64,000 nt of DNA from Pseudopelobacter sp964542535. GTDB lineage: Bacteria > Desulfobacterota > Desulfuromonadia > Geobacterales > Pseudopelobacteraceae. The stretch lies in assembly GCA_964542535.1 (NCBI GenBank), contig CAZIUE010000008.1:1-64000 (forward strand), read 5' to 3'. The notes below the pieces were generated by a model, which was given only the letters and a program-made list of their open reading frames with translations, ran no database searches and was not told the DNA's origin. How positions within the stretch are numbered: position 1 is the stretch's first letter; each line of letters opens with the position of its first letter. Below, piece by piece: positions 8,963-18,006 of the stretch. Made by a program: the position numbers and the translations under genes.

Positions 8963-10092
8963 TTTCCGCTTCCCAGGACTTTGTCGTATAATTCTTCGTA
9001 ATCTTTAGCCATGCGTTCAACTGAATAGTTAGCCATAACCTGTTTTCGAGCATTACGGCCAAGAGTCTTTCGTAAATCAAGATCGTTTGCAAGAGTAACA
9101 AACGCACTGCAGATTTCACTCACACTCCCTGGAGTAACAAGTATCCCGTTTTTCATGTGTGTAATTACCTGCGGAATTGCCCCAACCGAAGAGACAACTA
9201 CCGGGAGAGAAGCCGCCATAGACTCCAGCATAGCCATGGGAAGCCCTTCTGCGTAGGAAACGAGAGCAAAAAAATCAAAGACAGCATAGAGCGATTTAAC
9301 ATCGGACCTCTGTCCGGTGAATATTACTCTATTGCTGATCCCAAGTGACTCAGACAAGACAGAGAGCTGTGAGCGCTCTGGCCCATCTCCAATCAAAACA
9401 AGCCGAGCATGGGGAATTTTAGCGTACAGGAATGCAAACGCACGCAGGAGATCTCCATGAGCCTTCTCTGTTGTCAAACTTGCAACACAACCTACTACCA
9501 ACTCATGCTCGGCGATCCCCATACCCCGTCGAACAGAACTACGATCACTTATGTCATATCCATCCAAAGAGATACCATTATAAATTATTGTTATACGGTT
9601 GCCTGTTATACCAAGTCGAACCATTTCCTCCTTCACTTCTTCCGACACGGCTGCAATTGCGTCAAACGCTTTAAGAATCGTTTTATCTATGTACTTATAT
9701 AACTGATCAGAAAAGTTCCTAAGCTTCCAAGTATGGTTTGTAGCAATCAATTTAATAGACATGCTGGAAAACAGGCAAGACAGGTATGCATAGCAATCTG
9801 ATTTATATCCGTGACTATGCAGTATATTTACATCATTGCTTTTTATTGTATTAATTATGGTTTTTATGCTTGTCAGAGATATTTTGCCATCACATGCAAT
9901 ATAAATTAATTCGACTGATGTCACTTCAAGTATTTTTTTAAATGATTCAAAAACACTCTTAGGTGATCCAAGCAAACCTATCTTAACAGCGTATTTTGAG
10001 TCAGCACTAGAAGCTAGTTCGCATACAACTCGTTCAGCGCCAAGAAAAGCACTACTGCTGACCAAGTGAAGTATTGTTATTTTGTTGCTCAC
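8959..10092 (-). CDS. Glycosyltransferase family 4
   Basis: A 377-residue retaining GT-B enzyme. The N-terminal acceptor loop is ILHLVSSSAFLGAERVV. The donor domain has IIYNGISLDGYD, GCVASLTTEKAHGDLLRAF, LVLIGDGPERSQL, ALVSYAEGLPMAMLESMAAS (EX7E) and VVVSSVGAIPQV. These are all standard for cytoplasmic GT4 sugar transferases working on undecaprenyl-linked acceptors. It starts 41 nt inside the end of the polymerase gene upstream and ends with an ATGA overlap with the next GT. Its base composition is AT-rich, like the polymerase and flippase genes. I cannot assign the sugar. Confidence 0.87.
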   Translation of the reverse strand: MSNKITILHLVSSSAFLGAERVVCELASSADSKYAVKIGLLGSPKSVFESFKKILEVTSVELIYIACDGKISLTSIKTIINTIKSNDVNILHSHGYKSDCYAYLSCLFSSMSIKLIATNHTWKLRNFSDQLYKYIDKTILKAFDAIAAVSEEVKEEMVRLGITGNRITIIYNGISLDGYDISDRSSVRRGMGIAEHELVVGCVASLTTEKAHGDLLRAFAFLYAKIPHARLVLIGDGPERSQLSVLSESLGISNRVIFTGQRSDVKSLYAVFDFFALVSYAEGLPMAMLESMAASLPVVVSSVGAIPQVITHMKNGILVTPGSVSEICSAFVTLANDLDLRKTLGRNARKQVMANYSVERMAKDYEELYDKVLGSGK

Positions 10093-11323
10093 TTTTACTC
10101 CAATCCAACGCTTTCACAACCATTGCAAGATACACATAAAAATAGGATATCAATGGGTAGTGGGTAAAGCGATCTCCAAAGAAATTGCCAACAATTAACG
10201 CAGCAAGACAAGACAAAAAAGCGATTGCCAATTTTTGAAAAAACGGGTCTTTTGAAGCACGAAGCAACGCCAGTCCTCTTCTAAAAGAGGCCAGCATGAA
10301 TACCACAAAAGCAGAAAAGCAGATCAAGCCACCCTCGCAAAGAAGCTTTACATAGTAATTATGAGTATCCAAGCCAAAATCATTCATCTTCTTAAAATTA
10401 TTAAAACCGACTCCAACAAGAGGACTACTCTGAAATTTATCCATGGCAAGGTGCCAAAGAATGATACGCGTCTGTGCACTCTCATCCAATTCTTCTTCCT
10501 CTACAAAACTGCTGTTAAAACGCTCCGTGACAGCTTTTGGAAACACATCAACTCCAGTGACAAGTAAAGCAAAAACAACAGACAATCCGGCAAACAGCAT
10601 CCGAACTCTTCGGTTATACCAGCAAAAGACTACCAGACCGACCATTGAAGCAAGATATGCACCACGGGAAAAACCATACAAAAGCGAATAGATGTTCATT
10701 GCTATACATGCAAACAGAAACCACCTACGCTTCTTTTCTTTTTCAACAAAGGCAAAACCAAGCACAACGAACGTGTATGTAGCATAAAAAGCGGCAATTT
10801 CATTGGAGCCAAGTTCCATGAAAGTACCACTATTCAGCCGAAGCTTGTCCTTGTAAGTTGAAAACCCCATCCACGAAAGATTCGCATAAAAAACCCTGAA
10901 CATATAAGGGAGGGGAATGACAGTAGCCCAAATAAAAGCTTTCATGGCCTTCATTCCCGAAAGACTCTTATAAGTTAAAAAGAAAAACAAATAAGCAAAG
11001 AACATATCTTTCAGTATGTATGGCGTTTTTTCATTCCATCCCATTACTGATGAAGCAACTAATAGAGACAGAATATAACTGAGAGCAAGAAACACAATAT
11101 ATTTATTAATTGTATTTTTATATATAGTTTCTCGTCGAGAAGAAGCAGCAATAAAAGCAAATGCCATTAGGACATTCAGAATATTAAACCCGCCGCCAAG
11201 CGAAGGTATCTTTCCAAGATATATATTCTGAAGAGGAACCAAGGCAATAAGAAGAAATAGTGGCCAGTTGACCCACTCAGACTGTGTTTTAACAGCTACT
11301 GAAGCCGCTTCGGAAGAATTCAT
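10052..11323 (-). CDS. O-antigen ligase / Wzy-type polymerase
   Basis: A 423-residue inner-membrane protein with about 11-12 hydrophobic helices and a large periplasmic loop (roughly residues 270-320). The loop and following helix contain ILWHLAMDKFQSSPLVGVGF and NNFKKMNDFGLDTHNYYVKL; the His in DTHN after a G-x-G-x-N/F stretch is the hallmark of Wzy_C/WaaL proteins. It either polymerises the repeat unit or ligates it; the exosortase-linked loci carry a related ligase. It overlaps the flippase stop by 4 nt (ATGA) and the downstream GT start by 41 nt. Low GC content sets it apart from the biosynthetic core upstream. Confidence 0.85.
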   Translation of the reverse strand: MNSSEAASVAVKTQSEWVNWPLFLLIALVPLQNIYLGKIPSLGGGFNILNVLMAFAFIAASSRRETIYKNTINKYIVFLALSYILSLLVASSVMGWNEKTPYILKDMFFAYLFFFLTYKSLSGMKAMKAFIWATVIPLPYMFRVFYANLSWMGFSTYKDKLRLNSGTFMELGSNEIAAFYATYTFVVLGFAFVEKEKKRRWFLFACIAMNIYSLLYGFSRGAYLASMVGLVVFCWYNRRVRMLFAGLSVVFALLVTGVDVFPKAVTERFNSSFVEEEELDESAQTRIILWHLAMDKFQSSPLVGVGFNNFKKMNDFGLDTHNYYVKLLCEGGLICFSAFVVFMLASFRRGLALLRASKDPFFQKLAIAFLSCLAALIVGNFFGDRFTHYPLISYFYVYLAMVVKALDWSKSEQQNNNTSLGQQ

Positions 11324-12777
11324 TTTGTATCCGCCTGCCGAGGAATAAAACGATTAAATACGAGACTTTTGGCTTCGCTGGACACTTTACGGTCAAAGAT
11401 AAGAATGATCATGCTATAAACAAACGTTCCATATGCAACTTTCAGCAGTAGAGACTCCATTCCTGACAAGGTAACGACAAAATACATAACAAGTGAGGAC
11501 AAAAGATAAAATAAGACACGTCGATAGGGCAACTCAATGGGAAATGTTCGCATACTCACCATAGTCATTACAAAAAGAACGCCTATATAGGCAACAGCCG
11601 TGGACCATGCAGCAGCAATTATCCCATAGCGGGGCAGGAGAATAATGTTGAGCATCACATTGAGTAAAGCCCCAAACACAATAATTGTCGCGGAAATACG
11701 GGTCTGCTTTTTTATGGTAAAACCTGCAGCCAGAATCGGTTGACAGGCGTAGAGAAGCGTACTCCCCAACACCCAGGGAATTATGATAGCTGCACCTGAA
11801 TATTTTTGTGACGCAAGAAGCATCAACAGATCCTCCTTTACCGCACAGACACCGGCAAAGACAGGACAGATGACAAGGAAAACGTACCCGATGATTTCTC
11901 GCATAAAAGCAACAGTTGCCCCGACTCCCTGCTCGGTGTACAGGCGCAAATAGATGGGTACAACCGATGCACCAAGAGGTTGCTTCAGTGTGTCGGCTAT
12001 ATAGAAACAGAGTGTATAACCGGCAGTATAGATGCCGAGTTGTTCAGCCCCCCAATAATAGGTAATCAGATATCGATCAGAAAAGGCCAAGCCTATACTG
12101 GAAACTTCAAACGCTATAAGTGGAACGCCGAAAGAGAGAGCTTCCCGGAACAGTTGCCGGGAAAATAGCTGCGTCCTGATCGAATACCGAGAAAAATACT
12201 CAGCAGCATACTTTGTCGTTATCAGACCGAGAACGAGAAATTGAGCCAGAAAGATTCCGATTATCCCTGTATTCCAGTAATAGAGGACGGCTAGTCCGCT
12301 AAAGGTACTTACTACCTTAAATACGACATTCACCAGAGCATTCGTTGCATTGCGCTCTTCGGCACGCAGAAAATTACTGACAATGCTGAAAAGTGACGTG
12401 GCAAAAACAACCATGGCAACAGAAAGAAAGGGAAACCGGTAATTGTGAGGAGCAAGTAGTAAAATTACGGGAACAAATATCAGAGAAACAATGGCTGCCG
12501 CACCGCCCCCGCCCCACCAGAGAGTGGAATAAAATATCCCCAACTCATCTCTGCTTCGGTAGTCGTAGTAGTAACGAACAATAGAATTTTGAATGCCAAG
12601 TTTTGAAAATGCGCAGCCAAGGAGAAGTGAAGTGCTGCAAAGCCCCAGCACTCCATATTCGGCTACAGACAGGATTCTGGTCAGAAGTGGAAAAGAAACA
12701 AGAGATACAGAAAAGCCGATGATCTGGGAAAGAGCGTATCCAAGCGATGATTTGATAAAAAGTCGCTTATCGCTCAT
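11320..12777 (-). CDS. Polysaccharide repeat-unit flippase (Wzx, MOP superfamily)
   Basis: A 485-residue inner-membrane protein with about 14 hydrophobic helices. It opens RLFIKSSLGYALSQIIGFSV and FPLLTRILSVAEYGVLGL, the typical N-terminus of RfbX/Wzx proteins. These translocate undecaprenyl-linked repeat units to the periplasm, where the neighbouring Wzy-like protein can polymerise them. It overlaps the deacetylase gene by 11 nt at the 5' end and the polymerase by 4 nt at the 3' end. Together with the chain-length regulator and export protein farther upstream it completes a Wzx/Wzy-dependent pathway. Confidence 0.88.
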   Translation of the reverse strand: MSDKRLFIKSSLGYALSQIIGFSVSLVSFPLLTRILSVAEYGVLGLCSTSLLLGCAFSKLGIQNSIVRYYYDYRSRDELGIFYSTLWWGGGGAAAIVSLIFVPVILLLAPHNYRFPFLSVAMVVFATSLFSIVSNFLRAEERNATNALVNVVFKVVSTFSGLAVLYYWNTGIIGIFLAQFLVLGLITTKYAAEYFSRYSIRTQLFSRQLFREALSFGVPLIAFEVSSIGLAFSDRYLITYYWGAEQLGIYTAGYTLCFYIADTLKQPLGASVVPIYLRLYTEQGVGATVAFMREIIGYVFLVICPVFAGVCAVKEDLLMLLASQKYSGAAIIIPWVLGSTLLYACQPILAAGFTIKKQTRISATIIVFGALLNVMLNIILLPRYGIIAAAWSTAVAYIGVLFVMTMVSMRTFPIELPYRRVLFYLLSSLVMYFVVTLSGMESLLLKVAYGTFVYSMIILIFDRKVSSEAKSLVFNRFIPRQADTK

Positions 12778-13582
12778 CAGACGCTTTCTGCGAAAGAATG
12801 TGTGAACTGGAACGCAACATCAGTGCTCTTAGGTGCTCATAGAGTCGATTTCCCAAAAGACGTTTCATAAGCACAAGAACTCTATAGCGAACAAGTTTCG
12901 GGAATGGCTCACCATCGCGCAGCAAGGATGAGAACACCTGGAGGGTCATTCGCTCATTAATGGCAAAACGGGGAATCGCAACGTTATTGCTAATTTTAGT
13001 GCACATGTATGGCTCGGATGAACAAATGTGCCTAAAACCAGTTTGCTGCGCTTGGATATGAATCTGTTTTGCCATTCTGCCGCCGGGGAAAGAAAGCGAC
13101 TGAATGGGGTACCCCGTTATCCTCTTGAGTTCTTTCATTGACACAGACAATTCGAACGTGGTCTTTTCTGAGGACAGATCCGTCAGAAAACTGTGGGTTA
13201 CCCCATGGCTCCCGACACCCATCCCTGCCCGGCGCAAACCAATAATCTGTTCTTCATTCAAATAGTGTGGTGTGCCTATCCAACCGGTAGTAATGAAGAA
13301 ATGTGCCTTGAAGCCAAATTCCTGTAGAACAGGAAGAGCTAACGTATAGTTTGACTCATGGCCATCATCAAAGGTCAGAACAATCGTTTTATCCGGCCAA
13401 ACATCAAGCGAATGCAACTCTTCCAGGAGAAAGGTCCGATAGCCTTCCCGCTGAAGATATTCCATCTGCTCTCGAAACTGTTTTACATGAAGAACATAAA
13501 GTTGTTCACCCGCATCCCTTGCACCGGCAGGATGTGCCTCATCCTCCAAAGCATGGTACATGAGCACGGGAATGCCTTTCAT
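12767..13582 (-). CDS. Polysaccharide deacetylase (NodB/CE4 family)
   Basis: A 271-residue enzyme expected to remove N-acetyl groups from GlcNAc-type residues. The CE4 motifs are present: TIVLTFDDGHESN (motif 1, catalytic Asp and metal Asp), SHGVTHSFL (motif 2, the H-x3-H metal ligands) and SLSFPGGRM (motif 3). There is no clear signal peptide, so it may act on cytoplasmic lipid-linked intermediates. It begins 4 nt inside the end of the GT2 gene (ATGA) and overlaps the flippase gene by 11 nt. Together with the two acyltransferases this suggests a polymer with a tuned acetylation pattern. Confidence 0.87.
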   Translation of the reverse strand: MKGIPVLMYHALEDEAHPAGARDAGEQLYVLHVKQFREQMEYLQREGYRTFLLEELHSLDVWPDKTIVLTFDDGHESNYTLALPVLQEFGFKAHFFITTGWIGTPHYLNEEQIIGLRRAGMGVGSHGVTHSFLTDLSSEKTTFELSVSMKELKRITGYPIQSLSFPGGRMAKQIHIQAQQTGFRHICSSEPYMCTKISNNVAIPRFAINERMTLQVFSSLLRDGEPFPKLVRYRVLVLMKRLLGNRLYEHLRALMLRSSSHILSQKASDER

Positions 13583-14727
13583 TTGGAACCCGCTTTTTCA
13601 GCATAGGCGGGTTTCCAGGCAGTAGCACACCCCCCACTTATCCAACGCCAAAAGCCGGCAACAACGGCCAGATTCATAACCAGAAAGAAATAACTCAGGT
13701 TGGCAAGACGGAAATTGCGCATGGCAGGGATGAATGCTCCGGAAAAAGCCAGAACATAAAAGAACACCTGACTGAGGGTAGCGATGAGAAAGATTCTTCC
13801 TTCAGAAAGGACACTTCCCAGGAAGATTAATATCATTGCCAACGGCACAAACAATCGAAAAAGCTTGTGTAGAAGAAAACGAAAGAACAACGGGTTCCGT
13901 AATGGCAACAACAGCTTTGACTCCAGACTCAACAGTTGCCAATTACCTGCCAAGGTCCGCACCTTGCGCCGCCACTCCTGTTGAGTGTTCTTTGAGATTA
14001 TGTCCAGTGCCTGGGCATCCCCGTCAAAAATCGTACGATACCCCTTCATAATAATGCGCAGGGGAGTCAGCACGTCATCGAGTATGGTCCCTTCCGGAAG
14101 GGGTTGATACAGATCGCGGCGGATGGCGTAGATCGCTCCGGTAGCGCCTACCACCGAACCGGTGCTGCTTTCCATTCTTCTGATCATCTTTTCGTACTTC
14201 CAGTACGCCCCCATCTCCACCCGTATCTGACTTTCTACATCCTCAATAAATATTAGTTCTCCACTCACACAGCCCACAGTAGAGTCGGAAAAATTCGCCG
14301 CCAGTTCACACACGGTACCGGGCTTGAATTGCTGGCGGGAATCCGTGAAAACAATAATTTCACCCGTGGCAGAAGCAACACCGAAGTTTAGGGCAACAGC
14401 CTTGCCGTGGCTCTCTGAAAGTTCAATCAGTCGCACCCCCATGCTTTGATACGACTGGACAACCTGTGATGTTCCGTCTGTCGATCCGTCAGAAACGATA
14501 ATGATCTCGAACTTATCAGCGGGATAATCCTGAAGGATGAGGTTATCAAGACGAGCAGCAATATTCCGCTCCTCGTTGTGTGCAGCGACCACCACCGACA
14601 CAGTCGGAAAATACTCAGCTTTGGCAATCTTCTTCCGTGCTACCTTCGTCAGCACCCAGAGGTACAACGGATAACCAAGGTAGGTGCACAGGACGAAAAA
14701 AAAAGAGACCCAAAAAATTTCGCTCAC
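13579..14727 (-). CDS. Membrane glycosyltransferase family 2 (cellulose-synthase-like)
   Basis: A 382-residue processive-type GT2. Residues 1-22 form a membrane helix. The GT-A domain follows, with VVVAAHNEERNI, IIIVSDGSTDGT, IIVFTDSRQQFKPG (DxD-like), GTILDDVLTPLRI and TQQEWRRKVRT (a Q-x2-RW-type motif). Two or three helices close the protein. Such enzymes polymerise or add sugars at the inner membrane face (BcsA/PgaC relatives). The GTG at 14727 overlaps the previous stop as GTGA; the much longer in-frame extension upstream is antisense-like read-through of that gene. Sugar specificity is unknown. Confidence 0.87.
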   Translation of the reverse strand: MSEIFWVSFFFVLCTYLGYPLYLWVLTKVARKKIAKAEYFPTVSVVVAAHNEERNIAARLDNLILQDYPADKFEIIIVSDGSTDGTSQVVQSYQSMGVRLIELSESHGKAVALNFGVASATGEIIVFTDSRQQFKPGTVCELAANFSDSTVGCVSGELIFIEDVESQIRVEMGAYWKYEKMIRRMESSTGSVVGATGAIYAIRRDLYQPLPEGTILDDVLTPLRIIMKGYRTIFDGDAQALDIISKNTQQEWRRKVRTLAGNWQLLSLESKLLLPLRNPLFFRFLLHKLFRLFVPLAMILIFLGSVLSEGRIFLIATLSQVFFYVLAFSGAFIPAMRNFRLANLSYFFLVMNLAVVAGFWRWISGGCATAWKPAYAEKAGSK

Positions 14728-15320
14728 GTTTCTCCCACACCCGGCAGCAGCCCCAGCAAACCGAACCTGAACCGGTAATACAGCATTTTTACCCACTCCA
14801 GCGCATCCTGAAAAATGCTGGGCTCTTCTGAAGTAACCCCATGCACCGTTATCTCCAGAGGACGGTCCCGCAACACCCAACGGAATGTCCACAGTGTGCG
14901 CTTTACATGGAAGTCCGAGGTAACAAGCAGCAGTTTCGTAATTGAATGCGTCCGGGCGTAGCGCCTGACAGCCAGAGCGTCATAGATCGTGCCACTGCCA
15001 GAGAAAGCAAGCTTTACGATCCGCCCACGAGGCACTCCAGAATCGACCAGAAGCTCCTCCGCCCGCTCGATCTGGTAGAGGTTGCGCTGATGTTTTCTTG
15101 ACCAGCCACCGCGCACGCCGTCATTGGTAAGAATGATCAGCGGCGCACAGCCTCTCTCATACAACCTGGCAGCAACCGGAACCCGCTCCCGGTAGCTGCC
15201 GGCCAAAATGACGATTGCGTCCGCTCGACCCAACTGCTCCTGCTGCACACCCGACGCCCCACAGGAAGAGACGGATAGTACAGCGAGACAGAGGAGCATG
15301 GAATGTATGGCAGCTTTCAT
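14724..15320 (-). CDS. YdcF/SanA-like DUF218 lipoprotein
   Basis: A 198-residue protein with a lipoprotein signal: MKAAIHSMLLCLAVL followed by a SVSSC lipobox (Cys20). The DUF218 domain follows: ADAIVILAGSYRERVPVAA, PLIILTNDGVRG and a TSDFHVKRTLWTFRW segment with the conserved S-x-F-H. The family includes ElyC/SanA/YdcF envelope proteins of unclear enzymology, often found beside polysaccharide genes. The start at 15320 has GGAA 8 nt upstream; the ATG at 15374 has none and reads through a PIN-like remnant. It is coupled to the GT2 gene by a GTGA overlap. Confidence 0.8.
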   Translation of the reverse strand: MKAAIHSMLLCLAVLSVSSCGASGVQQEQLGRADAIVILAGSYRERVPVAARLYERGCAPLIILTNDGVRGGWSRKHQRNLYQIERAEELLVDSGVPRGRIVKLAFSGSGTIYDALAVRRYARTHSITKLLLVTSDFHVKRTLWTFRWVLRDRPLEITVHGVTSEEPSIFQDALEWVKMLYYRFRFGLLGLLPGVGET

Positions 15321-15429
15321 GTCGTTCGTTCCGCGTAACCACCGACAAACCATACTGCAGCGCAGTAGCGACAATCATCACATCCGCGCCGTCGTAACCG
15401 ACACGTGCCTGCTCACTAACCTCGGCCAT
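15319..15429 (-). pseudogene. C-terminal remnant of a VapC-like PIN-domain toxin
   Basis: About 37 codons read GADVMIVATALQYGLSVVTR then NERH, the typical C-terminal PIN-domain segment (acidic residue, IAATA helix, GL-x-x-VTRN strand). The N-terminal two thirds of a PIN protein and any antitoxin gene are absent; the sequence upstream belongs to the beta-barrel gene. The frame then runs into the DUF218 lipoprotein gene, whose ribosome-binding site lies in the TRNERH codons. It looks like the scar of a lost toxin-antitoxin pair. Confidence 0.5.
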
Positions 15430-15456
15430 TCACTGATCACTGCCTTTCACGGCCCA

Positions 15457-16785
15457 CTAAAAAGTCTTCCTCACCTCCACAACCACCCGGTTGATGTCGA
15501 TGGAGTCGGAGGTGGAGACCAGTTTGCGCATCTCGGTGTCGTAGATGTAGCTCAGGCCCAGTGACAGGTCATCCTTGAAGGCGTAGGAGAGCCGGGCGGA
15601 GCCGACGAAACGGTAGGGATAGTCGTCATCGTACAGCCGGTTTGCCGAGGTGAAACCGGAATCGTAGTCGGTATGCTCGGCGGTGGCGGAGAGCCCCAGA
15701 TTCAGCTTGTCGTAGATCTCATAGGTGCCGGACAGGTTGAAGGCCAGCTTGTCGCGGGAGTAGTCGCTGGTACCGGTGTCCTCGTACTCGGTGTAGATGG
15801 TGGAGAAGCTTAAGGAGCCGCGCTGGAATTTTCTGTCGATGCGGCCGCTGTAACTGGTCTGCCGGGTGGAGACGCTCAGGGGGTCGGCGGAGGACTGGTA
15901 GACCGAGGTACCGGAGGAACCGTACTGGGGATCGGAGGAGTTCTCGACCCGCGTCTCGAAGGTGGCGGTGAACAGATCGAAGTCGTGGGTTATGCCTGCG
16001 TTCCAGAAGATGTAGTCCGTGGATCGGCCGTAGGAGAACTGCTGCCAGGTGTTGCCGATCTGGCCGTAGACAAAGGAGTTGTCGGCATACTGGTAGCGGA
16101 AGCCGCCATAGGCGTCGTGCTTGTTGTAGTTGGTGTCGGAGGAGAGCAGGCGGGTGAAGGCGTAGCCGGCCGTGAGGCTCAGCTTCGAGCTGATCTCGCG
16201 GGTGAACTCGGCATAGGCGCCGTGCTCACGCCGGTCGATCCCCTCGCCCCAGTAGCGCACGTCGGTGTAGCGGTAGCCGGTCTTGAGGGTCCCCTTCTCA
16301 CCCAGGCGCCAGAGCGTGTAGGGGGAGATGGTGGCCGTGTTCTCGTCGGTCTGGTTGAGGAACAGACTGCTCTCGGTCTCCCTGGTGCGGGTGACGTCCA
16401 GGGTGGTCCTGCGGTAGCGATCCGCGAGGTCCAGGAACAGGAAGTTCTCCACCAGGGTGATCGTGCCCCGCAGGCTGGCGTTGTGGTTGTACTCGTCCCC
16501 CTCGCTGTTGCGGGCGTACTTCAGGTACTCGAAGTAATAGGAGACGTCCCCCTGCAGGCGGGGAGCAAGGTAGCGCAGGCTGGCGCCGGGCTGGACGCGG
16601 GTGATGAAGTCCGAGCGCCGGTGGTGGGCGGTCTCGTAGACGTTGTCGTTGTACTCCTCGCTGACGGACAGGGACGGCACCAGTTCCACCTCCGCCGCCA
16701 AAGCGCGCCCGCCGGCGCCGCCCGCCAGCGTGCAGGCACCCAGGAGTGCGCCGACCTTCAGGGTTTGAGCCATGCCGTGTTTCAT
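15457..16785 (-). CDS. Outer-membrane beta-barrel protein of the PEP-CTERM polysaccharide system
   Basis: A 442-residue exported protein with a signal peptide (cleavage near ALAAEVE, about residue 31). The rest is alternating hydrophobic/polar strands rich in aromatic residues and ends in the Phe expected of outer-membrane barrels (VVVEVRKTF). It resembles the uncharacterised PEP-CTERM-associated family recalled as TIGR03016. It probably helps polysaccharide cross or anchor at the outer membrane. It follows the ATPase gene by 19 nt. No good Shine-Dalgarno is visible before either the first ATG or Met5. Confidence 0.8.
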   Translation of the reverse strand: MKHGMAQTLKVGALLGACTLAGGAGGRALAAEVELVPSLSVSEEYNDNVYETAHHRRSDFITRVQPGASLRYLAPRLQGDVSYYFEYLKYARNSEGDEYNHNASLRGTITLVENFLFLDLADRYRRTTLDVTRTRETESSLFLNQTDENTATISPYTLWRLGEKGTLKTGYRYTDVRYWGEGIDRREHGAYAEFTREISSKLSLTAGYAFTRLLSSDTNYNKHDAYGGFRYQYADNSFVYGQIGNTWQQFSYGRSTDYIFWNAGITHDFDLFTATFETRVENSSDPQYGSSGTSVYQSSADPLSVSTRQTSYSGRIDRKFQRGSLSFSTIYTEYEDTGTSDYSRDKLAFNLSGTYEIYDKLNLGLSATAEHTDYDSGFTSANRLYDDDYPYRFVGSARLSYAFKDDLSLGLSYIYDTEMRKLVSTSDSIDINRVVVEVRKTF

Positions 16786-16804
16786 GGGATAGTCACCGTT
16801 GCTT

Positions 16805-17989
16805 TCATGTGGAATGGGGGCCGCCGCCGAAGACCCGGCGCACGAATCCCCCCTTTGCCGCGCCCTCCGGCGCGGTCCGTTCTCCGGCCGGGGGGGCAGC
16901 CAGTTCCTCGATTTTCCTGTTCAGTTCCTGGATATGGGAATTGGTCAGCGCCACGTGGGACGAAATGCTGCTCTGCAGAGAGGCCATGCGGTCGCTTTGC
17001 TCCTTGATGGCCGCCTGGAGGGGCGCCAGGATCGAGCTCTCCAGAGATTCCATGCGCCGCGACATGTCGGACACCATACCGAGGATCTCGTCGGTCAGGG
17101 GCGAAGGCGGCGTTGCGGAAGGCGTAGCAGCGGCCGGAGCCTGAGCAGACCCGTCACGGGAGGCGCCGTCCGCCCAGTAGTAGTTGTCGAAATCCAGATC
17201 CCCCACCACATCCTGGACCATCTCCAGGGAAATGCCGCTGGTCTCGTCGGCAAAGGCGGAGAGCATCAGGAAGTCGCAGATGATGTTGATCAGGCGGGGG
17301 ATACCGCGGCTGTAGCGAAAGACCGCGTCCAGGGCTTCCGGTGAAAACGCGACCGCCGTTGCGTTGCCGGCCACCTCCAGGCGGTGGGCGATGTACAGCT
17401 CCAGCTCCTCCCGGTTCAGGGCCTGCAGGTGACAGTTGATGTTGATGCGCTGGCGCAGCTGGCGCAGTTCCGGCGAGGAGAGGGTCGCCCGCAGTTCGGG
17501 CTGGCCCACAAGGATGATCTGCAACAGCTTGCTGTCCGCCGCCTCCAGGTTGGAGAGCATGCGCACCTCTTCCAGCAGATCCGGCGCCAGATTCTGGGCC
17601 TCGTCGATGATCAGGATCGGCTGGTTCCCCAGGGCGTACTGCTCCACCAGAAACCCGTTCAGGTCGTGGATCAGGGTGACCTTGTCCTTTCCCCGGGTAT
17701 CCAGGCCGAAATCGTCGTTGATCATGGCCACCAGCTGCTCCGAGGTCACCCGGGTGTTGAAGATCTTGGAGAGTACGGCTCGATCGTAGTGCTTGGCCAC
17801 AAGGTCCCTGATCAGGGTGGTCTTGCCCGAACCGACCTCGCCGGTGAGCAGGATGAAGCCGGAGCGTTCCCTGATGCCGTAGTCCAGGTAGGTCAGCGCC
17901 TTCCGATGAGACTTGCTGAGAAAAATGAAGCGCGGGTCCGGGAGCAGGTCGAAGGGCTTGACGCGCAGATTGAAGTAGGATTCATACAT
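16805..17989 (-). CDS. XrtA-system-associated ATPase (ExeA-like AAA)
   Basis: A 394-residue cytoplasmic ATPase. It begins MYESYFNLRVKPFDLLPDPR, the ExeA/TIGR03015-type opening. Walker A is GEVGSGKTT (residues 50-58) and Walker B is ILIIDEAQNL (about 122-131), followed by VGQPELR and YSRGIPRLINIICD sensor regions. The last 120 residues are low complexity and coiled coil (ISSHVALTNSHIQELNRKIE). The family is encoded beside chain-length and kinase genes of exosortase-linked exopolysaccharide loci; its role is unproven. The ATG at 17989 matches the family start; the longer frame upstream lies in the kinase gene. Confidence 0.87.
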   Translation of the reverse strand: MYESYFNLRVKPFDLLPDPRFIFLSKSHRKALTYLDYGIRERSGFILLTGEVGSGKTTLIRDLVAKHYDRAVLSKIFNTRVTSEQLVAMINDDFGLDTRGKDKVTLIHDLNGFLVEQYALGNQPILIIDEAQNLAPDLLEEVRMLSNLEAADSKLLQIILVGQPELRATLSSPELRQLRQRININCHLQALNREELELYIAHRLEVAGNATAVAFSPEALDAVFRYSRGIPRLINIICDFLMLSAFADETSGISLEMVQDVVGDLDFDNYYWADGASRDGSAQAPAAATPSATPPSPLTDEILGMVSDMSRRMESLESSILAPLQAAIKEQSDRMASLQSSISSHVALTNSHIQELNRKIEELAAPPAGERTAPEGAAKGGFVRRVFGGGPHST

Positions 17990-18006
17990 GCCGCTGACTC
18001 CGCGAA

